The position numbers were made by a program, and so were the translations under genes. 22,729 nucleotides of DNA from assembly GCA_031425695.1 (NCBI GenBank), contig JANPJV010000281.1, positions 1 through 22,729 of the forward strand, given 5' to 3'. Positions 15,701 through 22,729 of this stretch are shown here, in pieces. Origin of the DNA: JANPJV01 sp031425695. Lineage in GTDB: Bacteria; Pseudomonadota; Gammaproteobacteria; Xanthomonadales; SZUA-5. The notes below the pieces were generated by a model. The model searched no databases. It was not told the origin of the DNA and saw only the letters and a program-made list of their open reading frames with translations. Positions within the stretch are counted from its first letter, which is position 1; each line of letters begins with the position of its first letter.

Positions 15701-16985
15701 TGGCCGTGGCAACGCCCCGATCATAGTTGGCCAGCGTGAAAGCGCGATCGAGCGCGTCCTTCATCTCGTGCAAGTTACCGTCGCTGGGGTGCCAGACCAT
15801 GCTGCGATCGGTGCGCCCGAACTCGGTGACCGTCAGCGGACGCGCGTTGAACGGATCGAAGCTTTTGTCAGTGACCTGGATGCCGTTGACGCTGTGAATG
15901 TCTCGCTGGGCCAAAACCCAGATATCGAAATCGTCGTGGTAGCTGACAGTTTCGTTTTTGCTGAATGCCGGCGTTCCGTTGCTCCACTTGGTCTCCGTCA
16001 AGGGCCGAGCGAAAACATCGAAACTGTTCACGACGCGAGTGAAACTGATTCCCTGTTGGCTGATAGCGGACTGGTTCGAAGGCCGCAGTTTGTGCTGCAG
16101 CGGGTCGATGGTCATCTGCAGGCTTTGGCCGGCTTGGTCGGGAAACGGCCCCACCGCCGTTGTCAAGTAGCCGTGGTCGGTTGACCGCATGGCTTGCGTC
16201 GCGCCCGGCGGCTTCGTTCGCTCGCCCAGCAACTGTCCTTCATTGATCCCGTAGCGCACGCCAAAGTCATTCTCGATGGCGCTGCCGTCGGGCTCGGTGA
16301 CAGTCACGGTCTTGCGCTCCGGGCAGCCCTCGCATGGGATCGTTGCCGTGATCTGCTCGTAGGCGTATGCCCACGTATCGGTGGCGATCGAGGGGTGCGA
16401 GAAGCGCTTCTCGAGCAGCGTCCAGTTGTCGAAGTAGTTCGGACGCAGCAATGTTTGGTAGTTGCCGTTGTCCTCGGACTGACAGAAAAAATCGCCCTGC
16501 TGCAGGTTGCGGTAGTGGCGCAGGAAGCGGAAAGTGAAGCGCCCTTCGAGCTTTGAGGGATGCGTCATGGTCAAAACGTAGGGCGCGGGCGAGTCGTCAA
16601 TCGCCGGCTCTTGGCAGACGGCGTTGGGATTCGGTTCCAACTGGCTCGGGTTCGAAATCGGCGAGCCGGTGAAGGTGTACAACCACTTCGAGGTGTCGGG
16701 CAGGGTCACCTCGGTGAGCGTGCCCTCGATATACCCTGGAGCGGCAGGACCATAGTCATAGCTGATGGATCGCGCTGGCGTGCCGGCAACGTTAATGGCT
16801 AAGACTCGATCATTGACGTAGGTGATGCTGATTGAGCGACCATCGTTGCTACTGATGCTGGTCAGGCGCCGACCCTCGTAGCCAAAGTTCACCCAATTGC
16901 CAAACTGATCTTCCATGCGCGTCGCCATCAGGAAGATTTTTGCGGCGATTGACCGGCGGTTGTGGTCCCAGACCCATTGGCCCAA
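12792..16985 (-). CDS. Rhs/YD-repeat polymorphic toxin, main body with C-terminal nuclease-like tip
   Basis: This frame encodes 1397 residues from ATG 16985, but the true protein probably begins at 17742 in another frame (see the adjoining entry). Many YD/RHS repeats are visible (YDARDRVSLIDYPDG, YDALDRVSGTRT, YDANGNLTSIDD, YDAHGRRVGTIR). The Rhs core spans about residues 1105-1225: LFAPYGSPYDG, GYAGHVTDGNTGLTYMQQRLYDP and FLSPDPMG, ending NRYGYAAGNPYRYRDADGR. A linker (TPYVPAGSTKVARM) precedes the last 100 residues or so, which are unrelated to Rhs. This tip contains D1337 (RRRVDVAVIQDG) and E1350 followed by ATSQ, which could be a PD-(D/E)xK-type nuclease core. That fold call is tentative. 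Such tips are toxins released into neighbouring cells. The AT-rich gene 2 nt downstream is the likely immunity gene. Confidence 0.82.
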   Translation of the reverse strand: MGQWVWDHNRRSIAAKIFLMATRMEDQFGNWVNFGYEGRRLTSISSNDGRSISITYVNDRVLAINVAGTPARSISYDYGPAAPGYIEGTLTEVTLPDTSKWLYTFTGSPISNPSQLEPNPNAVCQEPAIDDSPAPYVLTMTHPSKLEGRFTFRFLRHYRNLQQGDFFCQSEDNGNYQTLLRPNYFDNWTLLEKRFSHPSIATDTWAYAYEQITATIPCEGCPERKTVTVTEPDGSAIENDFGVRYGINEGQLLGERTKPPGATQAMRSTDHGYLTTAVGPFPDQAGQSLQMTIDPLQHKLRPSNQSAISQQGISFTRVVNSFDVFARPLTETKWSNGTPAFSKNETVSYHDDFDIWVLAQRDIHSVNGIQVTDKSFDPFNARPLTVTEFGRTDRSMVWHPSDGNLHEMKDALDRAFTLANYDRGVATAIQLPTGPTTTATVDNYGNLRTVTDAVGHTTNYQYDARDRVSLIDYPDGDTEDWTSTVITTAPTTPATAEFGIPSGLWKRTEITGALIKHTWYDARWRPILTRETSTEPNTGATFVRRRFDHRNREVFVSYPSASIAVLTDLNDGVETFYDALDRVSGTRTDSESGALFTSTTYPSGALRQLFTDARSVVTQTDFQAYDQPSQGWPRRIVAALGRPEQQTTEITRDVFGKPTLIRRSGTYTPTVGPPQAQQLDRQFVYDSNHRLCKTIEPETGVTVIDYDSVNDIAWTAIGQNLTSLVCDRAAVPVNERSLHTFDAMRRLTAINHPNGTNDLGYSYFSDGALETATNNSDTGIGSNTWTYSYNKRRLLETEQLSYDTRLFSLAHGYNVLGHRESVTYPSGQTVNFDPDARGRPRRAGSHVTGVSRHANGAVRIFDYANGIPHATTQNLRQLPLRRTAGAFMDQSFVYDANGNLTSIDDASTTQPLNLEDRTLGYDGLNRLIWSQTLPEIAGLETFRYDALDNLRIVSFDSANVDYAYNSQQRLTSVTLNSAPFHAYTYNEQGDARSRVRFIDAPPDQILADGFEATFPRRPTPALDGFRTVSYAPDQQYTFDRAHRLVNVAGIERYDYDAHGRRVGTIRATDQARHFQVYSQGGQLLHSEDRRSNVAVDYIHLDGDLIAEREVYLATASVAVRYHHPDTRQSATLITGQSGQRLSRKLFAPYGSPYDGHYREGPGYAGHVTDGNTGLTYMQQRLYDPIAMRFLSPDPMGVDPGTAWNFNRYGYAAGNPYRYRDADGRIPVDTIWDAANVVYDLGKAAVGAVTGNSVMVAEGLADAALDGGAMLTPYVPAGSTKVARMLANASDGAKRQTDVAADLAKANPGARVQTERYLCDSNGKSVRDPVTNERRRVDVAVIQDGKAKTYEATSQTAPKVFQMDKEQRIRDIGGTFIRDKETRAIIPTEGKSELIRRD

Positions 16986-17742
16986 CGAAGTGCAGCCAAT
17001 CCTTTTGAATCTGGGTCGTTGGCAGGCTGATCATGTGGTCGAAGGTGTACTTCACGCCGTTGGGCGCAATGCCGATAAAGCCTTGACCGGAAAATCCGTC
17101 GCCGGGGTTGTTCAAAGTGCTTTTGCAGCGAAAACGCATCAGGCCTTTGGTGATCCACGGGTGAGCCACTCCGCCGGTGATGGCCGGAAAGGCGTTTTCG
17201 TCCACCAGTATCTCTTCAGAACCGGCGCCCGGGAGGTAGACGTGTGTGCCGTGCCAAATGTCTTCGACGGCAAAGTTGGGGTTGTCGACCACCGGCGGCT
17301 CGGTGGTGGAGCAGCGCTGATCGGTTCCCGGCGAAAACGAAGTACCGACGCGCCAACCGCGGCTTTCGGTAAACACGCCAGACAAATGCGGAACATCCCA
17401 CACCCAGTTGGCAAACCCCGGCCGGTCACGCATGCCGCGGCGATCTTCGATGATGAGCTTGCGGCGCACCTCCACTGGGAGTGCGCTATTGCCTGGCACC
17501 GAAATATCGACGACCGAAAAAGACGTTGCGCCGTTGTACAAGCTGATCTCATCGCCAAACATATTGCCTTCGAGTGGCGCAACGGCGCTGGCGGCCTTGA
17601 TGCGCTTGCCGAACTCTTGGTAGGGCTCCAAATAGGCGGGCGAGCCGAGCAGCGCTTCAGCGCTTGGCGGGTCGGGTGGTTGCGCAGACGCAGATGAGCC
17701 GAGAATCCCGATCAAGCAAACAGCGCTATTAAAAGCATTCAT
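16849..17742 (-). pseudogene. N-terminal part of the Rhs protein, split by a one-base frameshift
   Basis: This frame starts with a signal peptide (MNAFNSAVCLIGILGSSASAQ) and carries the usual N-terminal region of exported Rhs proteins, including FSVVDISVPGNSALPVEVRRK and IGIAPNGVKYTFDHMI. It is open to 16849, but after PVNRRK at about 16940 the reading becomes non-Rhs. The expected continuation, KIFLMATRMEDQFGNWVNFGY, is encoded in the neighbouring frame. The switch falls on a run of five T on the plus strand (16937-16941, five A in the mRNA). Removing one base joins the two frames into a single protein of about 1650 residues. A GTG start at 17754 is also possible. Whether this is a true mutation, a sequencing error or phase variation cannot be told here. 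The signal peptide suggests Sec export, and no type VI secretion genes are nearby. Confidence 0.75.
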
Positions 17743-17828
17743 TGGCAGATTCACTGACGAAGGCGATGAGGGGATGGGCTGACAATAGTGGCTTCGCGGA
17801 GGTTGCAGGAATCATCGCCGCAACGTCT

Positions 17829-17864
17829 ATCAGTAAAATTCCGAAACTGATGTAGGAAAATTCC
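17829..17864. promoter_or_regulatory. AT-rich repeat cluster between divergent rhs and xdhA
   Basis: The 193-base gap between the rhs and xdhA starts holds an inverted repeat ATCAGT (17829-17834) and ACTGAT (17846-17851). It overlaps two direct copies of AAAATTCC at 17835 and 17857, 22 bp apart, or about two helical turns. The location suits a regulator-binding site for either gene. No regulator gene is in view, and I do not claim a specific promoter. Confidence 0.3.
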
Positions 17865-17935
17865 CATGGCGATTCGACCCCCACGCAGCCCCTCCACATA
17901 CCACCGAGCCATGCCGCATGCGCTAGTCTTTGTCC

Positions 17936-19318
17936 ATGAACGACCCCAGTTTCGAGTTGAACGGAAAGCGCGTTGCGCTGGCGGGCACCGAGCCCACGCA
18001 GTCCTTGCTGCGCTGGCTGCGAACGCGGCGGCTGACCGGCACCAAGGAAGGCTGCGCCGATGGTGATTGTGGCGCGTGCACAGTCGCGCTGATCGAGCCA
18101 GGCGCCGACGGTAAAGCGCATTTCCAGTCGGTCAACAGCTGTCTGCTGCCGATGGGCGCGGTGACCGGCCGGCGCGTGCTCACAGTCGAGGCACTGGCCG
18201 ACGGCGAGGATTTGCATCCGGTGCAGAGCGCGCTGGTCGAGTGCGCGGGCTCGCAGTGCGGGTACTGCACGCCGGGTTTCGTCATGAGCCTATTTGTTGG
18301 GTACTACAGCCCCAAGCTCGATGACCACACGACCGAAGGCAATCTCTGCCGCTGTACGGGCTATCGGCCGATCCGCGAGGCGACCGGGCATCTGGATGAC
18401 GCGGCGCGCCCGCCGGATCGCTTTTCCGCCTTGCTGGACGCGCCCACGGACACGGCTGGCCGCAGCGAGCTCGCAAGCTTCTTTTCGCCGGAAACGGTCG
18501 CCGCGGCACTCGCGTTGAAAGCGCAGCATCCGGGCGCTGCCTGGATTGCGGGCGCCACCGACCTGGGTGTCAACCTGAGCCATGGGCAGACCGTCGCCAT
18601 TGCCTTCATCGCGCTCGACCGCATTGCCAGCCTGCAGCAACTCGACATCGCGGGCGACGGCGTGCGCGTCGGCGCGGGCGTGTCGCTGAGCCGGCTGGAA
18701 AGCGAGCTGGCGGGAATCTTTCCGGCGCTCGACGCCATGCTGCCCTGGTTCGCCGCACGCCAGGTGCGCAACCGTGCGACCTTTGGCGGCAACCTCGGCA
18801 GTGCCTCGCCCATCGGCGATCTCTTGCCGGTCCTGCTGGCGCTCGACGCCCGCATCGAGCTGGTCGGACCTGCCGGCACCCGCCACGTGGACGCCGATGA
18901 ATTCTTCGTCAGCTATCGCAAGACCGTGCGCTCCGCTGACGAGCTGGTCCAGGCGGTGCACCTGCCACGGCACCAGGATCCAGCGACTGTCCACCTGCAG
19001 GCGAGCTACAAGGTCGCCAAGCGCCAGACCGACGACATCAGCATCGTCGCCGCCGTGTTCGCGCTCGATGTCGATAACGCCAACGTGGTGCGCCGAGCGC
19101 GCCTCGCCTATGGCGGCGTCGCTGCGATTCCGGTGCGTGCCAAGGCCACCGAAGCCTTCCTGGTCGGTGGCCGGCTTGACCCGGATCGAGTCGCTGCAGC
19201 CGTCCGCATGCTCGAAGCGGAGTTCACGCCTTTGAGCGACCATCGCTCCGGCGCGGAATATCGACGCGCGCTGTGTGGCGGAATGTTTGCGAAGTTCGTC
19301 GCGGAGCACTGTTCGTGA
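17936..19318 (+). CDS. xdhA: Xanthine dehydrogenase small subunit (2Fe-2S and FAD)
   Basis: A 460-residue subunit that passes electrons from the molybdenum centre through two 2Fe-2S clusters to FAD and NAD+. Cluster ligands are visible: C40, C45, C48 and C69 (GCADGDCGACTV, SCLLP) for the first, C108, C111, C138 and C140 (SQCGYCTPGF, LCRCTGY) for the second. The FAD domain follows from about residue 180, with WIAGATDLGVNLSHG and RNRATFGGNLGSASPIGD, and the CO-dehydrogenase-flavoprotein C-terminal domain ends the chain. The ATG at 17936 is preferred over a TTG 6 nt upstream; no ribosome site is obvious. The stop overlaps the GTG start of xdhB, so xdhABC is one operon. Confidence 0.93.
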   Translation: MNDPSFELNGKRVALAGTEPTQSLLRWLRTRRLTGTKEGCADGDCGACTVALIEPGADGKAHFQSVNSCLLPMGAVTGRRVLTVEALADGEDLHPVQSALVECAGSQCGYCTPGFVMSLFVGYYSPKLDDHTTEGNLCRCTGYRPIREATGHLDDAARPPDRFSALLDAPTDTAGRSELASFFSPETVAAALALKAQHPGAAWIAGATDLGVNLSHGQTVAIAFIALDRIASLQQLDIAGDGVRVGAGVSLSRLESELAGIFPALDAMLPWFAARQVRNRATFGGNLGSASPIGDLLPVLLALDARIELVGPAGTRHVDADEFFVSYRKTVRSADELVQAVHLPRHQDPATVHLQASYKVAKRQTDDISIVAAVFALDVDNANVVRRARLAYGGVAAIPVRAKATEAFLVGGRLDPDRVAAAVRMLEAEFTPLSDHRSGAEYRRALCGGMFAKFVAEHCS

Positions 19319-21714
19319 GCGGTCTGGATGCTGCGCGCCAGCCGATGGCCACTCGCGAAGAAGCGTCCGCGCACAGCGCAGACCCACGACAGCAGGCCCC
19401 GAAAATCACGCGCCACGAGAGCGCCATTGGCCACGTCACCGGCCGCGCGCGCTACACCGATGAGTTGCGCGAGCCGCATGGCCAGCAGAGCCTCTGGCCC
19501 GTGCAGGCTCCGCATGCACATGCGCGCATTCTCAGCCTCGACGCGGGCGCCGCGCTGGCCATGCCCGGCGTGCTCGCCGTGCTCACTGCAGCGGATGTCC
19601 CAGGCGAAAATGACACTGGACCGATCATCCATGACGAACCGCTGATCCCGGCTGATACGGTGATGTTTTACGGCCAGGCGGTGGCCTGGGTCGTCGCAGA
19701 AACCGAAGATCAGGCCGCGGCCGCGGCCAAGGCGGTGCGCGTCGAGTACGAGCCGCTCACGCCGGTCCTCAGCGTGGACGACGCGATTGCCGCGCAGGCG
19801 TTTCACCTGCTGCCCGTGTATGTCGCCCGCGGCGACGCCGAGCACGCACTCAGCGCCGCGCCGCTGCGCCTGGAAGGCGAGCTCGAGATCGGTGGCCAGG
19901 ATCATTTCTACCTGGAAACCCAGGCCAGCTGGGTCGAGCTCGACGCCGACGGCCTGGTGCAGATCGTGTCATCGACGCAGCACCCGACCGAAACCCAGAT
20001 CATCGTCGCGCGCATTCTTGGAATTCCGGCCAACCGCGTGGTGTGCCGCTCCCTGCGCATGGGCGGCGGCTTCGGTGGCAAGGAAACCCAGGCCAATCCC
20101 TATGCGGCCATCGCCGCAGTGGCGACCTGGCGGACCGGCCGGCCGACCCGCATCAAGCTCGCGCGCGGGCTCGACATGCAGCTCACCGGCAAGCGCCATC
20201 CCTTCTTCGCGTACTTTGAGGTCGGCTTCGACAAGAGCGGATTGCTGCAGGCCTTGCGCGTCGACCTGTATGCCGACGGCGGCTGGAGCGTCGACCTGTC
20301 GCCGCCGGTGCTGATGCGCGCGATGGTGCATGTCGACAATGCCTATTTCATTCCGCACGTCGATATCAGCGGGCTGATCTGCAAGACCAACCTGGTCTCG
20401 AATACGGCTTTCCGCGGCTTCGGCGGGCCGCAGGGCATGCTGGTCGGCGAAGAGATCATCGATCGCGTCGCGCGTCACCTGAAACTGCCGGTCGATCAAG
20501 TGCGCGAGCGCAATTTCTATCGCGCCGACCAGTCCCCCGACCGCAACACCACTCACTACGGTCAACCGGTGGTCGACAACCACATCGAGTTGCTGTGGGC
20601 GCAGTTGAAGGCCAGCAGCGATTACGACGCGCGGCGCGCGGGCGTCGATGCGTTCAACGCGGCGCACCCGATGCGCAAGCGCGGGCTGGCGATCACGCCG
20701 GTCAAGTTCGGCATCTCCTTCAACAAGACCGAGTACAACCAAGCCGGCGCGCTGGTGCACCTCTACACCGATGGCAGCGTGCAGCTGAACCACGGTGGCA
20801 CGGAGATGGGGCAGGGCCTGCACACCAAGATGCTGCTGGTGGCGGCGCGCGTGCTCGGGATGCCGGTGGAGCGGATCCAGGTCATGGCCACCAGTACCGA
20901 CAAGGTGCCTAACACCTCGGCAACTGCGGCCAGTTCGGGCTCAGACCTCAACGGCCAGGCGGTCAAGGCGGCCTGCGAAATCCTGCGTGCGCGGCTGGTG
21001 CCGGTCGCTGCCAAGCTGCTCGGCGGCGTCGAACATGAGGTGCTGTTCGAGGACGGCGAAATTTACCTGAGCTCACGACCGGACGAGCGTGTCTCCTATG
21101 GCGCCGTGGCCTGCGCCGCGCACAGCGCACGCGTGAGCCTGTCCGCCACCGGCTACTACCGCACACCGGGATTGAGCTGGGATCCGAAGATCGGCCGCGG
21201 CCATCCGTTCTACTACTTCGCGTACGGTGCCGCGGTCAGCGAGGTCGAGGTCTGCGGCTACACCGGCGTGCACCGATTGCTGCGCGTCGACCTGCTGCAC
21301 GACGTCGGTGAGTCGCTCGCGCCCGGAATCGACCGCGGCCAGATCGAGGGCGGCTTCGTGCAGGGTCTTGGCTGGCTGACTTGCGAAGAGCTGCGCTGGA
21401 GTGCCACCGGCAAGTTGCTGACCGACGCGCCCAGCACCTACAAGATCCCGACCCTGGGTGAAGTCCCGGAAGACTTCCGGGTCGAGTTGTTCAAGCGCCC
21501 GCGCGCGCCGAGCACGGATGTGATCCTCGGCAGCAAGGGTGTTGGCGAGCCGCCACTCATGCTCGCCTTGAGCGTGCGCGAAGCCATCCGCGACGCGGTG
21601 GCCGCCTTTGGCGACGTCGATAGCGTGCCCTTGCGCTCGCCGGCCACGCCCGAAGCCATCCATGAGGCGATCATGCGAGTGAAAGCCACTGGTGGAGTCC
21701 CGACGCTTGGATGA
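19315..21714 (+). CDS. xdhB: Xanthine dehydrogenase large subunit (molybdopterin-binding)
   Basis: A 799-residue catalytic subunit that oxidises hypoxanthine to xanthine and xanthine to urate at a molybdenum cofactor. The three residues known to be essential in the family are present: E257 (GGGFGGKE, residues 250-257), R367 (NTAFRGFGGPQ) and E745 (GSKGVGEPPLM). The N-terminal aldehyde-oxidase a/b hammerhead (ITRHESAIGHVTGRARYTDE) starts near residue 31, later than usual. The extra residues include AHSADPR, encoded by a hairpin repeat at 19362-19388. The start is placed at GTG 19315, which overlaps the xdhA stop; ATG 19345 is the alternative. The final 23 bases overlap xdhC. Confidence 0.95.
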   Translation: MSGLDAARQPMATREEASAHSADPRQQAPKITRHESAIGHVTGRARYTDELREPHGQQSLWPVQAPHAHARILSLDAGAALAMPGVLAVLTAADVPGENDTGPIIHDEPLIPADTVMFYGQAVAWVVAETEDQAAAAAKAVRVEYEPLTPVLSVDDAIAAQAFHLLPVYVARGDAEHALSAAPLRLEGELEIGGQDHFYLETQASWVELDADGLVQIVSSTQHPTETQIIVARILGIPANRVVCRSLRMGGGFGGKETQANPYAAIAAVATWRTGRPTRIKLARGLDMQLTGKRHPFFAYFEVGFDKSGLLQALRVDLYADGGWSVDLSPPVLMRAMVHVDNAYFIPHVDISGLICKTNLVSNTAFRGFGGPQGMLVGEEIIDRVARHLKLPVDQVRERNFYRADQSPDRNTTHYGQPVVDNHIELLWAQLKASSDYDARRAGVDAFNAAHPMRKRGLAITPVKFGISFNKTEYNQAGALVHLYTDGSVQLNHGGTEMGQGLHTKMLLVAARVLGMPVERIQVMATSTDKVPNTSATAASSGSDLNGQAVKAACEILRARLVPVAAKLLGGVEHEVLFEDGEIYLSSRPDERVSYGAVACAAHSARVSLSATGYYRTPGLSWDPKIGRGHPFYYFAYGAAVSEVEVCGYTGVHRLLRVDLLHDVGESLAPGIDRGQIEGGFVQGLGWLTCEELRWSATGKLLTDAPSTYKIPTLGEVPEDFRVELFKRPRAPSTDVILGSKGVGEPPLMLALSVREAIRDAVAAFGDVDSVPLRSPATPEAIHEAIMRVKATGGVPTLG
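19362..19388. repeat. REP-like hairpin inside the 5' end of xdhB
   Basis: This 27-base element keeps the ends of the arms at 4975-5001 (AGCGTCCG at one side, GACCCACG at the other) with the same 8-3-8 hairpin layout (19365-19383). Its stem sequence differs from the 4932-5001 arms, yet 7 of 8 pairs are kept. Bases 19365-19387 are identical to 3-25. It is a multiple of three long and stays in frame, adding residues in the unconserved N-terminus of XdhB. Confidence 0.75.
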
Positions 21715-22639
21715 GCGGCTGTTTTCCCGTTTTGCGAGCTTGCTCGGCGAGGAGCCGGTGGTGCTCGCCAGCGTGCTGGAGACGCGTGGCGCGACGCCGC
21801 GCAAAGGCGGCAGCCGCATGCTCATCACCGCCCATGGCAGCGAGTTCAGCATCGGCGGCGGGCTGGCCGAAGCGCACGTGATCGAGGCGGCGCACGCGCT
21901 GCTCGCCGCGGCGCGTGGCAATCAGCCGTTTCCGCGCTCACGCTTCTCGCCGGCGCCCTCGCGCTGGCGTGTGCGCAGCGGAGAGCGCCGCCCACACAGT
22001 GCCGATCTCGATATCGACCTGACCGGTCGCCCCGGCGCCGCGGGCATCTGCGGCGGCAGCATGCACATCCACCTGCGCCTCTACCAGGGCGCCGGCGAGC
22101 GCCAGCAGATCCGCCAGATTGCCGCTGGGCTCAGTGCGGGACAGGTGGTCCCGTTCACCGTCATCGACGAAGAACCCGGTGTCGTAGAAACGCTGCGACC
22201 CGACCCGCGCCTGCTGATTCTCGGTGGCGGCCATTGTGGTCGCGCGCTTTACGACCTGGCGCTGCACCTCGATTTCGACCTGTGGGTCCAGGACGTGCGC
22301 GGAGCCTGCTTCGCCGAGGATGCCTATTCGCAAGCGACGCGCATCTGCGCACCGGTCACCGAGCTCGCAGGCGCTTTTGCCAGCGCGCGGCCGGTTTACG
22401 CCGTGCTGCTCAATCGCGAGTACACGGCTGATGTCGAGGCCCTCGCTTTCCTGTCAGGACGCGAGCTCAAGTTCCTGGGAATGATGGGCAGCGCCAAGCG
22501 CATCGCCGAGGTGCTGGCGGCGGTTCCGGATCAAAGCAAGCTGGTGGCACCCGTCGGCATCGACATCGGCGCCGAAACCCCGCATGAGATCGCCGTCAGC
22601 ATCCTGGCGCAGCTGATCAAGCTGCGCAGCGAGAAGTGA
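21692..22639 (+). CDS. xdhC: Xanthine dehydrogenase accessory protein XdhC
   Basis: A 315-residue protein of the XdhC/CoxI family, which binds the molybdenum cofactor, promotes its sulfuration and loads it into XdhB. The XdhC N-terminal domain shows PVVLASVLETRGATPRKGGSRML and SIGGGLAEAHVI; LTGRPGAAGICGGSMHIHL follows. A Rossmann-type domain begins with LLILGGGHCGRALYDLAL at about residue 175, then FLGMMGSAKRI and IGAETPHEIAVSILAQLI. The start is GTG 21692, inside the end of xdhB (23-nt overlap). Between the two N-terminal blocks lies an Arg- and Pro-rich insert (about residues 80-105) that coincides with a strong hairpin at 21952-21989. The gene is followed by terminator-like hairpins. Confidence 0.9.
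   Translation: MESRRLDERLFSRFASLLGEEPVVLASVLETRGATPRKGGSRMLITAHGSEFSIGGGLAEAHVIEAAHALLAAARGNQPFPRSRFSPAPSRWRVRSGERRPHSADLDIDLTGRPGAAGICGGSMHIHLRLYQGAGERQQIRQIAAGLSAGQVVPFTVIDEEPGVVETLRPDPRLLILGGGHCGRALYDLALHLDFDLWVQDVRGACFAEDAYSQATRICAPVTELAGAFASARPVYAVLLNREYTADVEALAFLSGRELKFLGMMGSAKRIAEVLAAVPDQSKLVAPVGIDIGAETPHEIAVSILAQLIKLRSEK
21952..21989. repeat. Hairpin-forming insert inside xdhC
   Basis: GGCGCCCTCGCGCTG at 21952-21966 pairs with CAGCGGAGAGCGCC at 21976-21989, 13 pairs with one mismatch and one bulge, over a 9-nt loop. It encodes part of an Arg/Pro-rich segment that I do not recall in XdhC relatives. It may be an in-frame repeat insertion. Confidence 0.4.
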
Positions 22640-22663
22640 TTTGGAGTTGGGCCCTTTTCTGCT

Positions 22664-22692
22664 CCCCTCTCCCATGCTTCTGGGGAGAGGGG
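22664..22692 (+). terminator. Terminator-like hairpin after xdhC
   Basis: CCCCTCTCCC at 22664-22673 pairs perfectly with GGGAGAGGGG at 22683-22692 over a 9-nt loop, starting 25 nt after the xdhC stop. There is no T-run after it. Hairpins of this CCCCTCTCCC type are common dispersed repeats in high-GC gammaproteobacteria, so it may be both a repeat and the end of the xdhABC transcript. Confidence 0.6.
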
Positions 22693-22697
22693 TCGGG

Positions 22698-22729
22698 GGA
22701 GAGGGCGCCTTGTTTGAAGCGCCCTCTCC
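22698..22729. repeat. Second palindrome, running to the window edge
   Basis: GGAGAGGGCGC at 22698-22708 and GCGCCCTCTCC at 22719-22729 are perfect reverse complements (11 bp, 10-nt loop). The repeat is probably longer and cut off by the window end. It forms a tandem with the hairpin at 22664-22692. Confidence 0.65.

Noticed and set aside
16930..16950. Programmed ribosomal -1 frameshift in rhs
   Set aside because: Joining the two frames needs a skip of one base (+1). The site C-AAA-AAT does not give that by the usual -1 heptamer slip, and no stimulatory structure was recognised.
12888..17697. Several 200-280 codon plus-strand frames opposite rhs
   Set aside because: They are shadows of the repeated YD codons on the minus strand; none has a recognisable domain.

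Overview
This window comes from a high-GC bacterial chromosome. The gene content (RapA, Mfd next to a CsiV-like gene, a Pseudomonas-type adenine deaminase, XdhABC) and the many short palindromic repeats between genes point to a gammaproteobacterium. My best guess is the Xanthomonadales/Lysobacterales, but that is an inference from protein resemblance and repeat style, because no rRNA or other marker is present. I saw no tRNA, rRNA, CRISPR array, transposase or integrase.

Layout. (1) 104-1831 (+) is an exported five-heme cytochrome with a PEP-CTERM-like tail. It converges on rapA (4829-1917, -), and a long inverted repeat lies between the two ends. (2) Upstream of rapA are a nested palindrome (4932-5001), a CsiV-like gene (5624-5004, -) and a 2-oxoglutarate/Fe(II) oxygenase (6392-5679, -). 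(3) A gene-poor stretch leads into a VapBC-type toxin-antitoxin pair with an AbrB-fold antitoxin (6829-7469, +). (4) mfd (10993-7553, -) is preceded by two head-to-head hairpin repeats. Further upstream is an adenine/adenosine deaminase (12213-11185, -). (5) 12424-17742 (-) is an Rhs polymorphic toxin locus: an exported N-terminal part split off by a one-base frameshift, a large Rhs body with a nuclease-like C-terminal tip, and a small AT-rich presumed immunity gene starting 2 nt after it. (6) 17936-22639 (+) is a tightly overlapping xdhABC operon for xanthine dehydrogenase, followed by terminator-like hairpins.

How the genes fit together. The deaminase (adenine to hypoxanthine) and XdhABC (hypoxanthine to xanthine to urate) make consecutive steps of purine salvage and catabolism, although the Rhs locus separates them. 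RapA and Mfd are both RNA-polymerase-linked ATPases. The Rhs locus and the VapBC pair are typical accessory insertions.

The least expected signal is the repeats. Two hairpin families keep conserved flanks while their stem sequences change and still pair. One copy sits in frame inside the start of xdhB. A second long hairpin lies inside xdhC.
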